Shown here: positions 1 to 7,122 of the stretch, piece by piece | Layout: every line of letters starts with the position of its first letter | Position numbering within the stretch: the stretch's first letter is position 1 | Origin: an uncultured Eubacterium sp. | GTDB lineage: Bacteria; Bacillota; Clostridia; Lachnospirales; Lachnospiraceae | Direction: 5' to 3' | Assembly: GCA_900548465.1 (NCBI GenBank) | Contig: URKY01000034.1 | Coordinates: 1-27,341, forward strand | DNA: 27,341 nucleotides | Translations under genes and position numbers: made by a program | Notes under the pieces: model-generated | Database searches by the model: none | Seen by the model: only the letters and a program-made list of their open reading frames with translations | Told to the model about the DNA's origin: nothing

Positions 1-60
1 AAGCGGTAAGGCACAGGACTTTGACTCCTGCATTCGCTGGTTCGAATCCAGCTAGCCCAG
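1..60 (+). tRNA. tRNA-Gln (anticodon TTG), 5' end cut off by the window
   Basis: The window begins inside the D arm. The anticodon stem (14-18 with 26-30, CAGGA/TCCTG) encloses a seven-base loop with anticodon TTG at 21-23. The T arm is 36-52 with a TTCGAAT loop, the acceptor 3' strand TAGCCCA is at 53-59, and G60 is the discriminator. The next bases are TTA, so CCA is added after transcription. It is followed 40 nt later by tRNA-Lys, probably in one tRNA operon. Confidence 0.95.
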
Positions 61-100
61 TTAATGGGTTAGACACTCATAGAAATAAAATAATTAACAT

Positions 101-173
101 GGGCCACTAGCTCAGATGGTAGAGCACTTGACTTTTAATCAAGTTGTCTGGGGTTCGATTCCCCAGTGGCTCA
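101..173 (+). tRNA. tRNA-Lys (anticodon TTT)
   Basis: This is a complete 73-nt cloverleaf. The acceptor GGGCCAC (101-107) pairs with GTGGCTC (166-172) with one G-T wobble. The anticodon stem CTTGA/TCAAG (127-131/139-143) holds the loop CTTTTAA, with anticodon TTT at 134-136. The T arm carries TTCGATT, and A173 is the discriminator. CCA is not encoded. It is probably co-transcribed with the upstream tRNA-Gln. Confidence 0.97.
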
Positions 174-209
174 CTCAGAAAATCACGAGAGTGAGAAAAG
201 AAGATTTAT

Positions 210-254
210 AAAAAAACGATGTTTGTTACGGATTGTAGTGAATATCGTTTTTTT
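210..254 (+). terminator. Intrinsic terminator after the tRNA pair
   Basis: An A-run followed by CGAT (210-220) pairs with ATCG followed by a T-run (244-254) across a 23-nt loop. The stem is AT-rich but ends in seven T residues, as expected for a terminator of the tRNA transcript. It sits just upstream of the yhgE-like gene, so that gene needs its own promoter or readthrough. I saw no convincing promoter between 174 and 286. Confidence 0.6.
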
Positions 255-286
255 ATTTAACAACAAATAATTGTAGGAGGACAAAT

Positions 287-2845
287 ATGAAGAAAGCTTT
301 TCAGATTTTTAGAAGAGATATAAGCAGATTATCCAGAAATGCAATTGCCTTAATTATTGTAATAGGTGTGTGTATTATACCTTCATTGTATGCATGGTTT
401 AATATAGCAGCAAATAAGGACCCTTATGGAAATACAGGAAATATAAAAATAGCCGTAGCCAATAAAGACAAGGGTACAGAAAATGAAATGATGGGAAAAC
501 TTGATGTTGGCGGACAGATAGTTGAAACATTAAAGGAAAATGATAGTCTGGGATGGGTTTTTGTAAGTGAAGACAAGGCTGTGTCAGGTGTAAAATCCGG
601 GGAATATTATGCAGCAATAGTTATTCCTGATGATTTTAGTGAATCAATGATAAGTTTTCTTTCAGGGAAGATAAAACAGCCGGAATTTGACTATTATTTA
701 AACGAAAAGAAAAATGCCATTGCACCGAAAATTACTGACACGGGTGCAAACACAATTCAGCAGCAGGTTAATGCGGAGTTTGTATCAGCAGCGGCAGGAA
801 CGGTAGCTGATATCCTTAATAAATCAGTGTCAGGAATGGAAACAAAAGTAGAGGATGTTCAAAAGGATATTACAACTAAAATAAGTACCGTTTCAGATAA
901 TTTGAAGGATTATGAAAAGGCTTTAAAGTCATTTAATGATACTGTTAAAGACAGTCACAAGTTAATTGAAAAGTCCAAAAAGACTATGTCAGATGTTAAA
1001 ACAGATGCAAATAACAGTATAAATAAAATTAATAATGGAACAGATACTTTATCAGTTTTAAGAAATGATATTGCGGGATTTGCAGGTGATCTTGGAACAG
1101 CAACGTCAAAGGTACAAAACAGTTTGTCAAAGATAAATCTAAATACAGGAATTAATTTAGGTGGAGTAAGTTCAAAGACTGAAAGTATACATGGACAGTT
1201 TCAGGAAATGATTGCCTCGGTAAATAACATTGTAGGCAAGAATGATGAAATGCTTAAGTCATTGAAGGAAATAAATAATAAGTATCCTTCAAAGTTATTG
1301 TCAAAACTTATTAATGATTTGGAAAGTCAAAATAATAAATACAAAAATATATTAAGCGAACTGAAAAAGGGGAGTGACAGTATTAATAGTGCAACCACAG
1401 AATCAGTTTCAGCAGTTAATAATATAACAAAAATTGTTGAAAAAAGTGGTGAGGATGTCCAAAGCTCAAAGAAATCTATAGAAAAGAATTTGTCATCAGG
1501 AATTAATAGCAGTCTGGACGCCATTTCCACGGTTCAGGGAACACTTTCAGGTATATTAAAGGGCGTGGAACCAGCCACTGATAATGTTACGCATCTGATG
1601 AACCAATTGGAAAAAAGTTTAAACAGTGCAAAGACTGCCCTTAATACAACAGGTTCATCAATAAAAAAAATACAGAAAAAACTGGATAAGGCTAATACGG
1701 ACATTAGCGTTATAGAAACATCAAAAATATATGACAAACTTAAATCATTTATGAATTTAGATTCGGATAAGGTGGCAGGATTTATGTCATCACCTGTAAA
1801 GCTTAAAACAGAGGTATTTTATTCAGTCGAAAATTACGGAACGGCAATGACTCCTTTTTACACGAACCTTGCCATATGGGTAGGAGGAATTGTCCTTATT
1901 GCAATTTTTAAAATGGAAGTGGATAAAAGTTCCAAGATTAAAAAGTTTACACCAACACAGGCGTATTTTGGCCGATGGATGCTTTTCGTTTTAGTGGGAC
2001 TGGTACAGTCGTTAATCATATGTCTTGGTGACCTCTTTATATTGAAAATTAAATGCGAGCATCCGGTTTACTTTGTTGTGGCAGGGTTTGTGGCATCATT
2101 TGTGTATGTTAACCTGATTTATGCATTGTCCATTACATTTAAACATATAGGAAAGGCTGTAAGTGTAATTCTTGTAATTTTGCAGATTCCAGGCTCGGCG
2201 GGAACTTATCCTATAGAAATGACGCCGGGATTTTTCCAGGCGATTCATCCGTTATTGCCATTTACCTATGGAATTAATGCAATGAGAGAGACAATAGCCG
2301 GAACATATGATCACTATTACAGTAAGAATATTATTATACTTTTAATTTATGTGCCTATAGCCCTGCTTATAGGAATACTCCTTCGTAAACTGCTGTTAAA
2401 TCTTAACAGCCTGTTTGACAAAAAATTGGACGAAACAGGGTTGATGATTTGTGAAGAGGGTGGAATAACCAAAGAGAGGGCAAAACTCATAACAACAGTC
2501 AAAATACTGGTAGGAGAAAAGCAAATTAGAGATGAGATTAAGGAAAAAGTACAGAAGTTTGAGAAATACTACCCTAGATTAATAAAAGGTGGATTTTTCG
2601 CAATTATTATTATCCCGATTGTATTTCTTGTTCTGATGTTTAGTATAACTTCAAAAATGGTATTTTTGATTTTGTGGATTGTCTCAATTATATTGATTGC
2701 ACTTTATCTGATATGTGTTGAATATATCCATGAAAATCTTTTAAATAAACAGAAGTTGTCAGAAATGACAGGGGATGAACTTATAGAACAGTTGAAAAAG
2801 AAGGGTAAAAAAGACCATAAGAAGGGAGATGAGGAACAATGCTAA
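287..2845 (+). CDS. YhgE/Pip-family membrane protein (paralogue A, with C-terminal extension)
   Basis: Start ATG 287 lies six bases after a perfect AGGAGG (275-280). The 852-residue protein has the YhgE/Pip layout: an N-terminal membrane segment at about 18-38 followed by the typical AWFNIAANKDPYGNT stretch, a long hydrophilic ectodomain (about 45-520) rich in Ser, Lys and Asn and largely helical or coiled-coil in character, and an ABC-2-permease-like membrane domain (segments near 528-543, 565-588, 596-620, 624-645 and 684-705). Unlike paralogue B, it then continues with about 130 residues containing two more hydrophobic segments (about 768-812) and a Lys-rich tail. Family members are linked to phage adsorption (Pip, YueB) and to export; no substrate is known. 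The gene overlaps paralogue B by 7 nt, so the two are translationally coupled. I see the family signature clearly; the specific role is unknown. Confidence 0.88.
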   Translation: MKKAFQIFRRDISRLSRNAIALIIVIGVCIIPSLYAWFNIAANKDPYGNTGNIKIAVANKDKGTENEMMGKLDVGGQIVETLKENDSLGWVFVSEDKAVSGVKSGEYYAAIVIPDDFSESMISFLSGKIKQPEFDYYLNEKKNAIAPKITDTGANTIQQQVNAEFVSAAAGTVADILNKSVSGMETKVEDVQKDITTKISTVSDNLKDYEKALKSFNDTVKDSHKLIEKSKKTMSDVKTDANNSINKINNGTDTLSVLRNDIAGFAGDLGTATSKVQNSLSKINLNTGINLGGVSSKTESIHGQFQEMIASVNNIVGKNDEMLKSLKEINNKYPSKLLSKLINDLESQNNKYKNILSELKKGSDSINSATTESVSAVNNITKIVEKSGEDVQSSKKSIEKNLSSGINSSLDAISTVQGTLSGILKGVEPATDNVTHLMNQLEKSLNSAKTALNTTGSSIKKIQKKLDKANTDISVIETSKIYDKLKSFMNLDSDKVAGFMSSPVKLKTEVFYSVENYGTAMTPFYTNLAIWVGGIVLIAIFKMEVDKSSKIKKFTPTQAYFGRWMLFVLVGLVQSLIICLGDLFILKIKCEHPVYFVVAGFVASFVYVNLIYALSITFKHIGKAVSVILVILQIPGSAGTYPIEMTPGFFQAIHPLLPFTYGINAMRETIAGTYDHYYSKNIIILLIYVPIALLIGILLRKLLLNLNSLFDKKLDETGLMICEEGGITKERAKLITTVKILVGEKQIRDEIKEKVQKFEKYYPRLIKGGFFAIIIIPIVFLVLMFSITSKMVFLILWIVSIILIALYLICVEYIHENLLNKQKLSEMTGDELIEQLKKKGKKDHKKGDEEQC

Positions 2846-5031
2846 ATATATTAAAGATATTTTGGGGAGACCTGAAAAAAATCAGCAGAAATGCAATTGC
2901 GTGGATTGTTGTGTTGGGTCTTAGTGTAGTTCCGGCTCTTTACGCATGGTTTAATATTGCAGCAAGCTGGGATCCCTACAGTAATACAAATGAATTAAAA
3001 GTTGCAGTGGCAAGTGTTGATGAAGGGTACACGGGAAACCTGATGCCCATTAATCTGAATCTTGGAAATCAGGTTATATCAAGCCTTAGGGAGAATGAAC
3101 AGCTTGACTGGGTATTCACAGATAAAGAAGATGCAATAGATGGTGTAAAATCGGGAAAATATTATGCATCAATTGTCATACCAAAGAAATTCAGTACTGA
3201 CATGATGAGTCTTTTCTCTAATAATGTTTCCCATTCGGACATTATTTATTATCTGAATGAAAAGGAAAATGCCATTGCACCGAAAATAACTGATAAAGGT
3301 GCAAGTGCAGTTCAAAAGCAGATTGATAAAGTATTTACAAAAACAGTATCTGAGATTTCAATAAGTGTTTTGGAGCAGTTATCAGATGTGTTGGACGAAA
3401 AGACCTCTAATGAACTGATGAATAAAGCAAAGTCAAATATTAATCAGATGGCAGAAGATTTAGGCGATGCCAGAGATACTTTTGATGCTTTTGCAGATAT
3501 GACAGGTTCACTTGAAAAAATGCTTAACAGTACATCGTCATTATTGAAACAGACAGGTAAAACTACAAAGGATAATGTAAATACAGTAAAAATATCAGGA
3601 AAAAATACTGAAGATTTAAAAAATGCATTAGATGGTACAACTGACGGAATAAATAAGGCATTGTCACAAAGTGCTACTGTATACAATCAATTATCAAAGG
3701 AAGTTGACACAATTTTTGAATCAGTGTCAAAGGATGCAGACACCGCAGGAAAAGGTCTTACAGGGTTTGCAGATCAGGTTGGAAATATAACCGGAAAGTA
3801 TGTTGATTTCAGGGATAGTCTCGAAGAAATTAAGAATGCGTTACCGGATAACGAAAAATTACTGAGAAAAGAAATTGACAAAATCATAGGCAAAATTGAT
3901 CAGTCAGTGGTTCAGCAGAATGAAGTAAAATCAAAACTGACAAAGGCTTCAAAAAACATTACGACAACCACAAATAAAGCAGATAAGAACAGAAAGTCAT
4001 TAACAAGTCAGATAAGTAAAAGTGCAAAAGAAATAAAAGGTATTCAAAAATCTTATGAAAATAATCTGCAGAGCAAGTTAAAAGAATTAACGAATTCTCT
4101 TACGACAAATAAAGGTCTGGTTGAAAAAGTAGTTAATAATCTTAGTAACAGCACAGGTGATGTAAGTGAACTGGCAGGAAAGTCAGGAGTAAAACTGGGT
4201 GAATTAAAGAAAATTTTGAAGAAATCAGCAAATTTATTGGATAAAGCATCCGGTAATGTAAAAGAAATTTCTGCAAAGTTAGATCAGAATGAACAGAGTA
4301 GCGGAGTTGATTTACTAAAAAATATTTTGAGCAATAATCCTGATACATTAAGCTCATTTTTGTCATCACCGGTAAAAATGAATACAAACGTAATGTATAA
4401 GGTAGACAATTATGGTTCTGCAATGGCACCGTTTTATTCCACACTTGCAATATGGGTAGGAGGAATTGTACTGGTTGCAATGCTTAAGGTAACAGTGGAA
4501 GAGAAAAGAAAAAAAGAATTTTTCCATGTGAAAAACTATCAGTTATACTTTGGACGATACATTCTATTTTTGATAATAGGTTTAATACAAAGTGGTCTTA
4601 TTTGTCTGGGAGATTTGTATTTCTTAAAGATACAATGTCAGCATCCGTTTTTGTTTATACTGGCAGGCTGGGTATCAAGTATAGTATATGTTAATATTAT
4701 CTATACATTAACAGTGTCCTTCGGAGATGTGGGAAAGGCAATCAGCGTAATACTCCTTGTTATGCAGGTAGCAGGTTCAGGTGGAACATTCCCAATAGAG
4801 GTTGCACCTAAGTTCTTTAGAACAGTATATCCACTTTTGCCATTTAACTACAGTATGGGAGCAATGAGAGAAACCATTGCGGGAATGTATGGAAATACTT
4901 ACCAGATAGAACTGCTTAAATTGTTACTGTTTTTAATACCGTCATTGACATTAGGACTTGTGCTTAGAAAGCCGATAATAAAATTAAATGATAAAGTTAT
5001 AGAAAAACTTGAAGAGACTAAACTTATGTAA
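2839..5031 (+). CDS. YhgE/Pip-family membrane protein (paralogue B)
   Basis: ATG 2839 lies inside the last codons of paralogue A, after GGGAGATGAGG (2824-2834), indicating coupled translation. The 730-residue product repeats the layout: a membrane segment at about 17-38, the AWFNIAASWDPYSNT stretch, a conserved NAIAPKITDKGA motif near 143, a helical ectodomain to about 520, and a five-segment permease-like domain from about 536. It ends close to where paralogue A begins its extra C-terminal extension. The two proteins agree strongly in both membrane ends and little in the middle of the ectodomain, a typical result of tandem duplication followed by divergence of the exposed part. They may form a hetero-oligomer (inference). 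No terminator is obvious after the stop codon. Confidence 0.88.
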   Translation: MLNILKIFWGDLKKISRNAIAWIVVLGLSVVPALYAWFNIAASWDPYSNTNELKVAVASVDEGYTGNLMPINLNLGNQVISSLRENEQLDWVFTDKEDAIDGVKSGKYYASIVIPKKFSTDMMSLFSNNVSHSDIIYYLNEKENAIAPKITDKGASAVQKQIDKVFTKTVSEISISVLEQLSDVLDEKTSNELMNKAKSNINQMAEDLGDARDTFDAFADMTGSLEKMLNSTSSLLKQTGKTTKDNVNTVKISGKNTEDLKNALDGTTDGINKALSQSATVYNQLSKEVDTIFESVSKDADTAGKGLTGFADQVGNITGKYVDFRDSLEEIKNALPDNEKLLRKEIDKIIGKIDQSVVQQNEVKSKLTKASKNITTTTNKADKNRKSLTSQISKSAKEIKGIQKSYENNLQSKLKELTNSLTTNKGLVEKVVNNLSNSTGDVSELAGKSGVKLGELKKILKKSANLLDKASGNVKEISAKLDQNEQSSGVDLLKNILSNNPDTLSSFLSSPVKMNTNVMYKVDNYGSAMAPFYSTLAIWVGGIVLVAMLKVTVEEKRKKEFFHVKNYQLYFGRYILFLIIGLIQSGLICLGDLYFLKIQCQHPFLFILAGWVSSIVYVNIIYTLTVSFGDVGKAISVILLVMQVAGSGGTFPIEVAPKFFRTVYPLLPFNYSMGAMRETIAGMYGNTYQIELLKLLLFLIPSLTLGLVLRKPIIKLNDKVIEKLEETKLM

Positions 5032-5071
5032 CATTAATTCTATAAACATTAATACTATAATAAAAAATAAC

Positions 5072-5100
5072 TTGCAAACCCTTTGGATGCATGGTATTAT
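5072..5100 (+). promoter_or_regulatory. Candidate promoter for tRNA-Leu
   Basis: TTGCAA (5072-5077) is separated by exactly 17 nt from TATTAT (5095-5100), which is preceded by TGG, an extended -10. Transcription would begin near 5107 and give an approximately 80-nt leader before tRNA-Leu. The element overlaps the 5' strand of a long inverted repeat (5076-5093). If that repeat acts as RNA, the start must lie upstream; a TATAAT at 5056-5061 is a possible -10 for that, although its -35 is poor. Confidence 0.5.
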
Positions 5101-5184
5101 ACATCAGGATGCGCCGAAAAAAATAGCGACGTTACAGTAACAGACCTGATGTGATTTGATGAAAATCATGTATTTGAAGGGTTT
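5076..5184 (+). ncRNA. Candidate structured RNA or leader abutting tRNA-Leu
   Basis: Two nested helices can be drawn. The outer one pairs 5076-5093 with 5167-5184 over 18 consecutive positions, 14 Watson-Crick and 4 G-U. The inner one pairs ACATCAGG (5101-5108) with CCTGATGT (5145-5152) perfectly. They are separated by internal-loop strands of 7 and 14 nt. The apical part (5109-5144) holds a small GTTA/TAAC hairpin and a run of seven A residues. The element ends two bases before the mature tRNA-Leu. It matches no RNA family that I recognise. Wobble pairs make sense for an RNA helix but not for a DNA palindrome. The function is unknown; a processing signal, a leader switch or an independent small RNA are all possible. 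Confidence 0.45.
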
Positions 5185-5186
5185 AC

Positions 5187-5266
5187 GCGGGTGTGGCGGA
5201 ATTGGCAGACGCGCTAGATTTAGGTTCTAGTGGGCGACCGTGCAGGTTCAAGTCCTGTCACCCGCA
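5187..5266 (+). tRNA. tRNA-Leu (anticodon TAG)
   Basis: The acceptor GCGGGTG (5187-5193) pairs with CACCCGC (5259-5265), and A5266 is the discriminator. The anticodon stem CTAGA/TCTAG (5214-5218/5226-5230) holds TTTAGGT with anticodon TAG at 5221-5223. An 11-nt variable arm (5231-5241) marks the class II type, and the T loop is TTCAAGT. CCA is not encoded. This tRNA reads CUA codons. Confidence 0.97.
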
Positions 5267-5277
5267 TTAGTTGTTAG

Positions 5278-5318
5278 GTTCGAAATTCCTTATTATTAAA
5301 GGGTTTCAAACTTTTTTT
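5278..5318 (+). terminator. Intrinsic terminator after tRNA-Leu
   Basis: The outer stem GTTCGAAA (5278-5285) pairs with TTTCAAAC (5304-5311) with one C-A mismatch. An inner CCTT/AAGG stem continues it, and seven T residues follow (5312-5318). It contains AAAGGGTTT (5298-5306), an exact complement of the AAACCCTTT at 5076-5084 ahead of the tRNA. Confidence 0.75.
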
Positions 5319-5369
5319 GTTATGTCCATAATTAATATTTAGTACTGTGGCTTTCCACTCGAGTTCCCC

Positions 5370-5398
5370 TTGCTAAACATAAAATGTACATATATAAT
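5370..5398 (+). promoter_or_regulatory. Promoter candidate upstream of the flavoprotein operon
   Basis: TTGCTA (5370-5375), a 17-nt spacer and a consensus TATAAT (5393-5398) make a good sigma-A-type promoter. Transcription would start near 5405 and give a leader of about 160 nt before the ATG at 5565. Confidence 0.6.
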
Positions 5399-5506
5399 TA
5401 CACATACAATTAGCAAACTCTCAAGAGACAAACAAAAAATAATTAAATTTTTATAGGGAGAAGGTATAATGCAAAGCGGTTGACCCTTTATCAATACCCC
5501 CATCTG

Positions 5507-5515
5507 TGGTATACT
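5507..5515 (+). promoter_or_regulatory. Second, extended -10 promoter candidate for the flavoprotein operon
   Basis: TGG directly precedes TATACT (5510-5515), an extended -10 element. TTGACC at 5480-5485 lies 24 nt away, too far to act as a standard -35. A start near 5522 would give a 43-nt leader. It may act together with, or instead of, the promoter at 5370-5398. Confidence 0.35.
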
Positions 5516-5564
5516 ATTGAAGTTGCTTATCAGCATGATATTCTAAGGAGGAAAAACAAAAAAT

Positions 5565-7121
5565 ATGAAAAAAGTAGTAATAATCGGTGCAGGTCCTGCA
5601 GGACTCACGGCAGGATATGAATTGTTAAAGAAGCAGGGATATGACGTTACAATATTGGAGAAAACTGACAGAATAGGTGGAATTTCCCAGACTGTTAAAT
5701 ATAAAGGTAACCGAATGGATATTGGAGGACATAGATTTTTCTCAAAAGATGACAGAGTAAATGAATGGTGGCAGAACATTATGCCTACCCAGGGAGAGCC
5801 GTCATATGATGATAAGATTTTGGGAAGAGAAAAAAATTATGCCAAAGGTGGTCCTAATCCTGAAACAGAGGATAGGGTTATGTTAGTAAGAAACAGAGTT
5901 TCAAGAATATATTATTCAAAGCATTTCTTTGATTATCCTGTTTCCCTAAAATGGGAAACAATAAAGAATATGGGCTTTGTTACAACAATGAAAGCCGGAT
6001 TTAGTTATCTTCATTCTGTATTTAAAAAATTACCTGAAGACAATTTAGAGAACTTCTACATAAACAGATTTGGAAGAGTTTTATATTCAATGTTCTTTGA
6101 GGGATATACAGAAAAACTCTGGGGAAGACATCCAAGGGAAATATCAGCTGACTGGGGATCACAGAGAGTAAAGGGCTTATCCATAACAGCCGTTATTAAA
6201 GACGTTTTTTCAAAAATATTACCTAAGAAGAAAAACGCAAAGGTTGAAACATCATTAATTGAAGAGTACATATATCCTAAGTATGGTCCGGGACAGTTGT
6301 GGGAAGCAGTGGCTGACGACATAAAGAAAATGGGCGGAAAAATTGTTATGAATACTGAAGTTAAAGACATAAATACAAAAGACGGAAAAATAGTAAGTAT
6401 AACATGTATTGAAAATGGAGCTCCTGTGGAATATGAAGGTGACATATTTATGTCATCAATGCCTGTAAATGATTTGGTTGCAGGTATTAAGGGAAGCAAC
6501 ATTCCTGATATAGTAAAAGAATCTGCAGCGGATTTGCCGTTTAGGGATTTTGTAACTGTAGGATTGCTGCTGAATAAATTAAATCTTAAGAATGAAACAA
6601 AGTTAAAGACATTAAATAATATTGTACCTGACTGTTGGATTTATGTTCAGGATACGGGAGTTAAATTGGGAAGAATTCAGATTTTCAATAACTGGTCACC
6701 TTATATGGTAGAAGATCCTGAGAAGTATGTCTGGATTGGTTTGGAATATTTCTGTAGAGAAGGTGATAACTTCTGGAATATGTCTGATGAAGAATGCATA
6801 AATATGGCAATTGCTGAATTAGAGAAGATGGGAGTTATTGATAAGAAAGATGTTCTTGATTCACATCGTGAACGGATTCAGAAAGCATATCCTGCATATT
6901 TTGACGGCTATGCACACATGGATGACATAATTGAATATCTTAATACATTTGACAATCTGTATTGTATAGGACGAAACGGTCAGCACAGATACAATAATAT
7001 GGATCATTCAATGGTAACTTCTTTCGAAGCTGTAAAGAATATTGTAAATGATGTTAAAGACAAGACTAATGTCTGGAATGTAAATACGGACAAAGAATAT
7101 CACGAAAGTAAGGAGAGCTAA
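5565..7121 (+). CDS. FAD/NAD(P)-dependent oxidoreductase, amine-oxidase / UDP-galactopyranose-mutase-like fold
   Basis: ATG 5565 follows TAAGGAGG (5544-5551) by 13 nt. The 518-residue protein opens with a Rossmann FAD-binding loop GAGPAG (8-13), an acidic strand end (ILEK) and GG-IS, as in the NAD_binding_8 / COG1232 group. Next comes [12 protein letters not shown] (about 54-65), a motif I associate with flavoproteins of polysaccharide gene clusters. A C-terminal FAD-closing segment with [15 protein letters not shown] lies near 465-480. No signal peptide or membrane segment is visible, so it should be cytosolic. UDP-galactopyranose mutase, protoporphyrinogen oxidase and carotenoid desaturase are relatives, but the substrate cannot be read from sequence. 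The next gene begins 1 nt after its stop and encodes a polytopic membrane protein, which suggests a joint role in an envelope glycan or lipid-linked sugar. Confidence 0.75.
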   Translation: MKKVVIIGAGPAGLTAGYELLKKQGYDVTILEKTDRIGGISQTVKYKGNRMDIGGHRFFSKDDRVNEWWQNIMPTQGEPSYDDKILGREKNYAKGGPNPETEDRVMLVRNRVSRIYYSKHFFDYPVSLKWETIKNMGFVTTMKAGFSYLHSVFKKLPEDNLENFYINRFGRVLYSMFFEGYTEKLWGRHPREISADWGSQRVKGLSITAVIKDVFSKILPKKKNAKVETSLIEEYIYPKYGPGQLWEAVADDIKKMGGKIVMNTEVKDINTKDGKIVSITCIENGAPVEYEGDIFMSSMPVNDLVAGIKGSNIPDIVKESAADLPFRDFVTVGLLLNKLNLKNETKLKTLNNIVPDCWIYVQDTGVKLGRIQIFNNWSPYMVEDPEKYVWIGLEYFCREGDNFWNMSDEECINMAIAELEKMGVIDKKDVLDSHRERIQKAYPAYFDGYAHMDDIIEYLNTFDNLYCIGRNGQHRYNNMDHSMVTSFEAVKNIVNDVKDKTNVWNVNTDKEYHESKES

Positions 7122-7122
7122 T

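Noticed and set aside
287..5031. Prophage remnant, suggested by the name phage infection protein
   Set aside because: YhgE/Pip proteins are host membrane proteins used by phages as receptors; no phage genes are present.
5145..5166. Hammerhead-ribozyme-like core (CTGATG followed by a stem and GAAA)
   Set aside because: The core reads CTGATGT instead of CTGATGA, and the required helices around a cleavage site cannot be drawn.
5469..5483. Four-codon frame (ATG CAA AGC GGT TGA) after GGGAGAAGG, a possible leader peptide
   Set aside because: It is too short and without regulatory codons, and the ATG overlaps a TATAAT-like sequence; it is better explained by chance.
6056..6502. A 148-residue minus-strand reading frame inside the flavoprotein gene
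   Set aside because: It is a shadow of an intact plus-strand gene and shows no recognisable domain.
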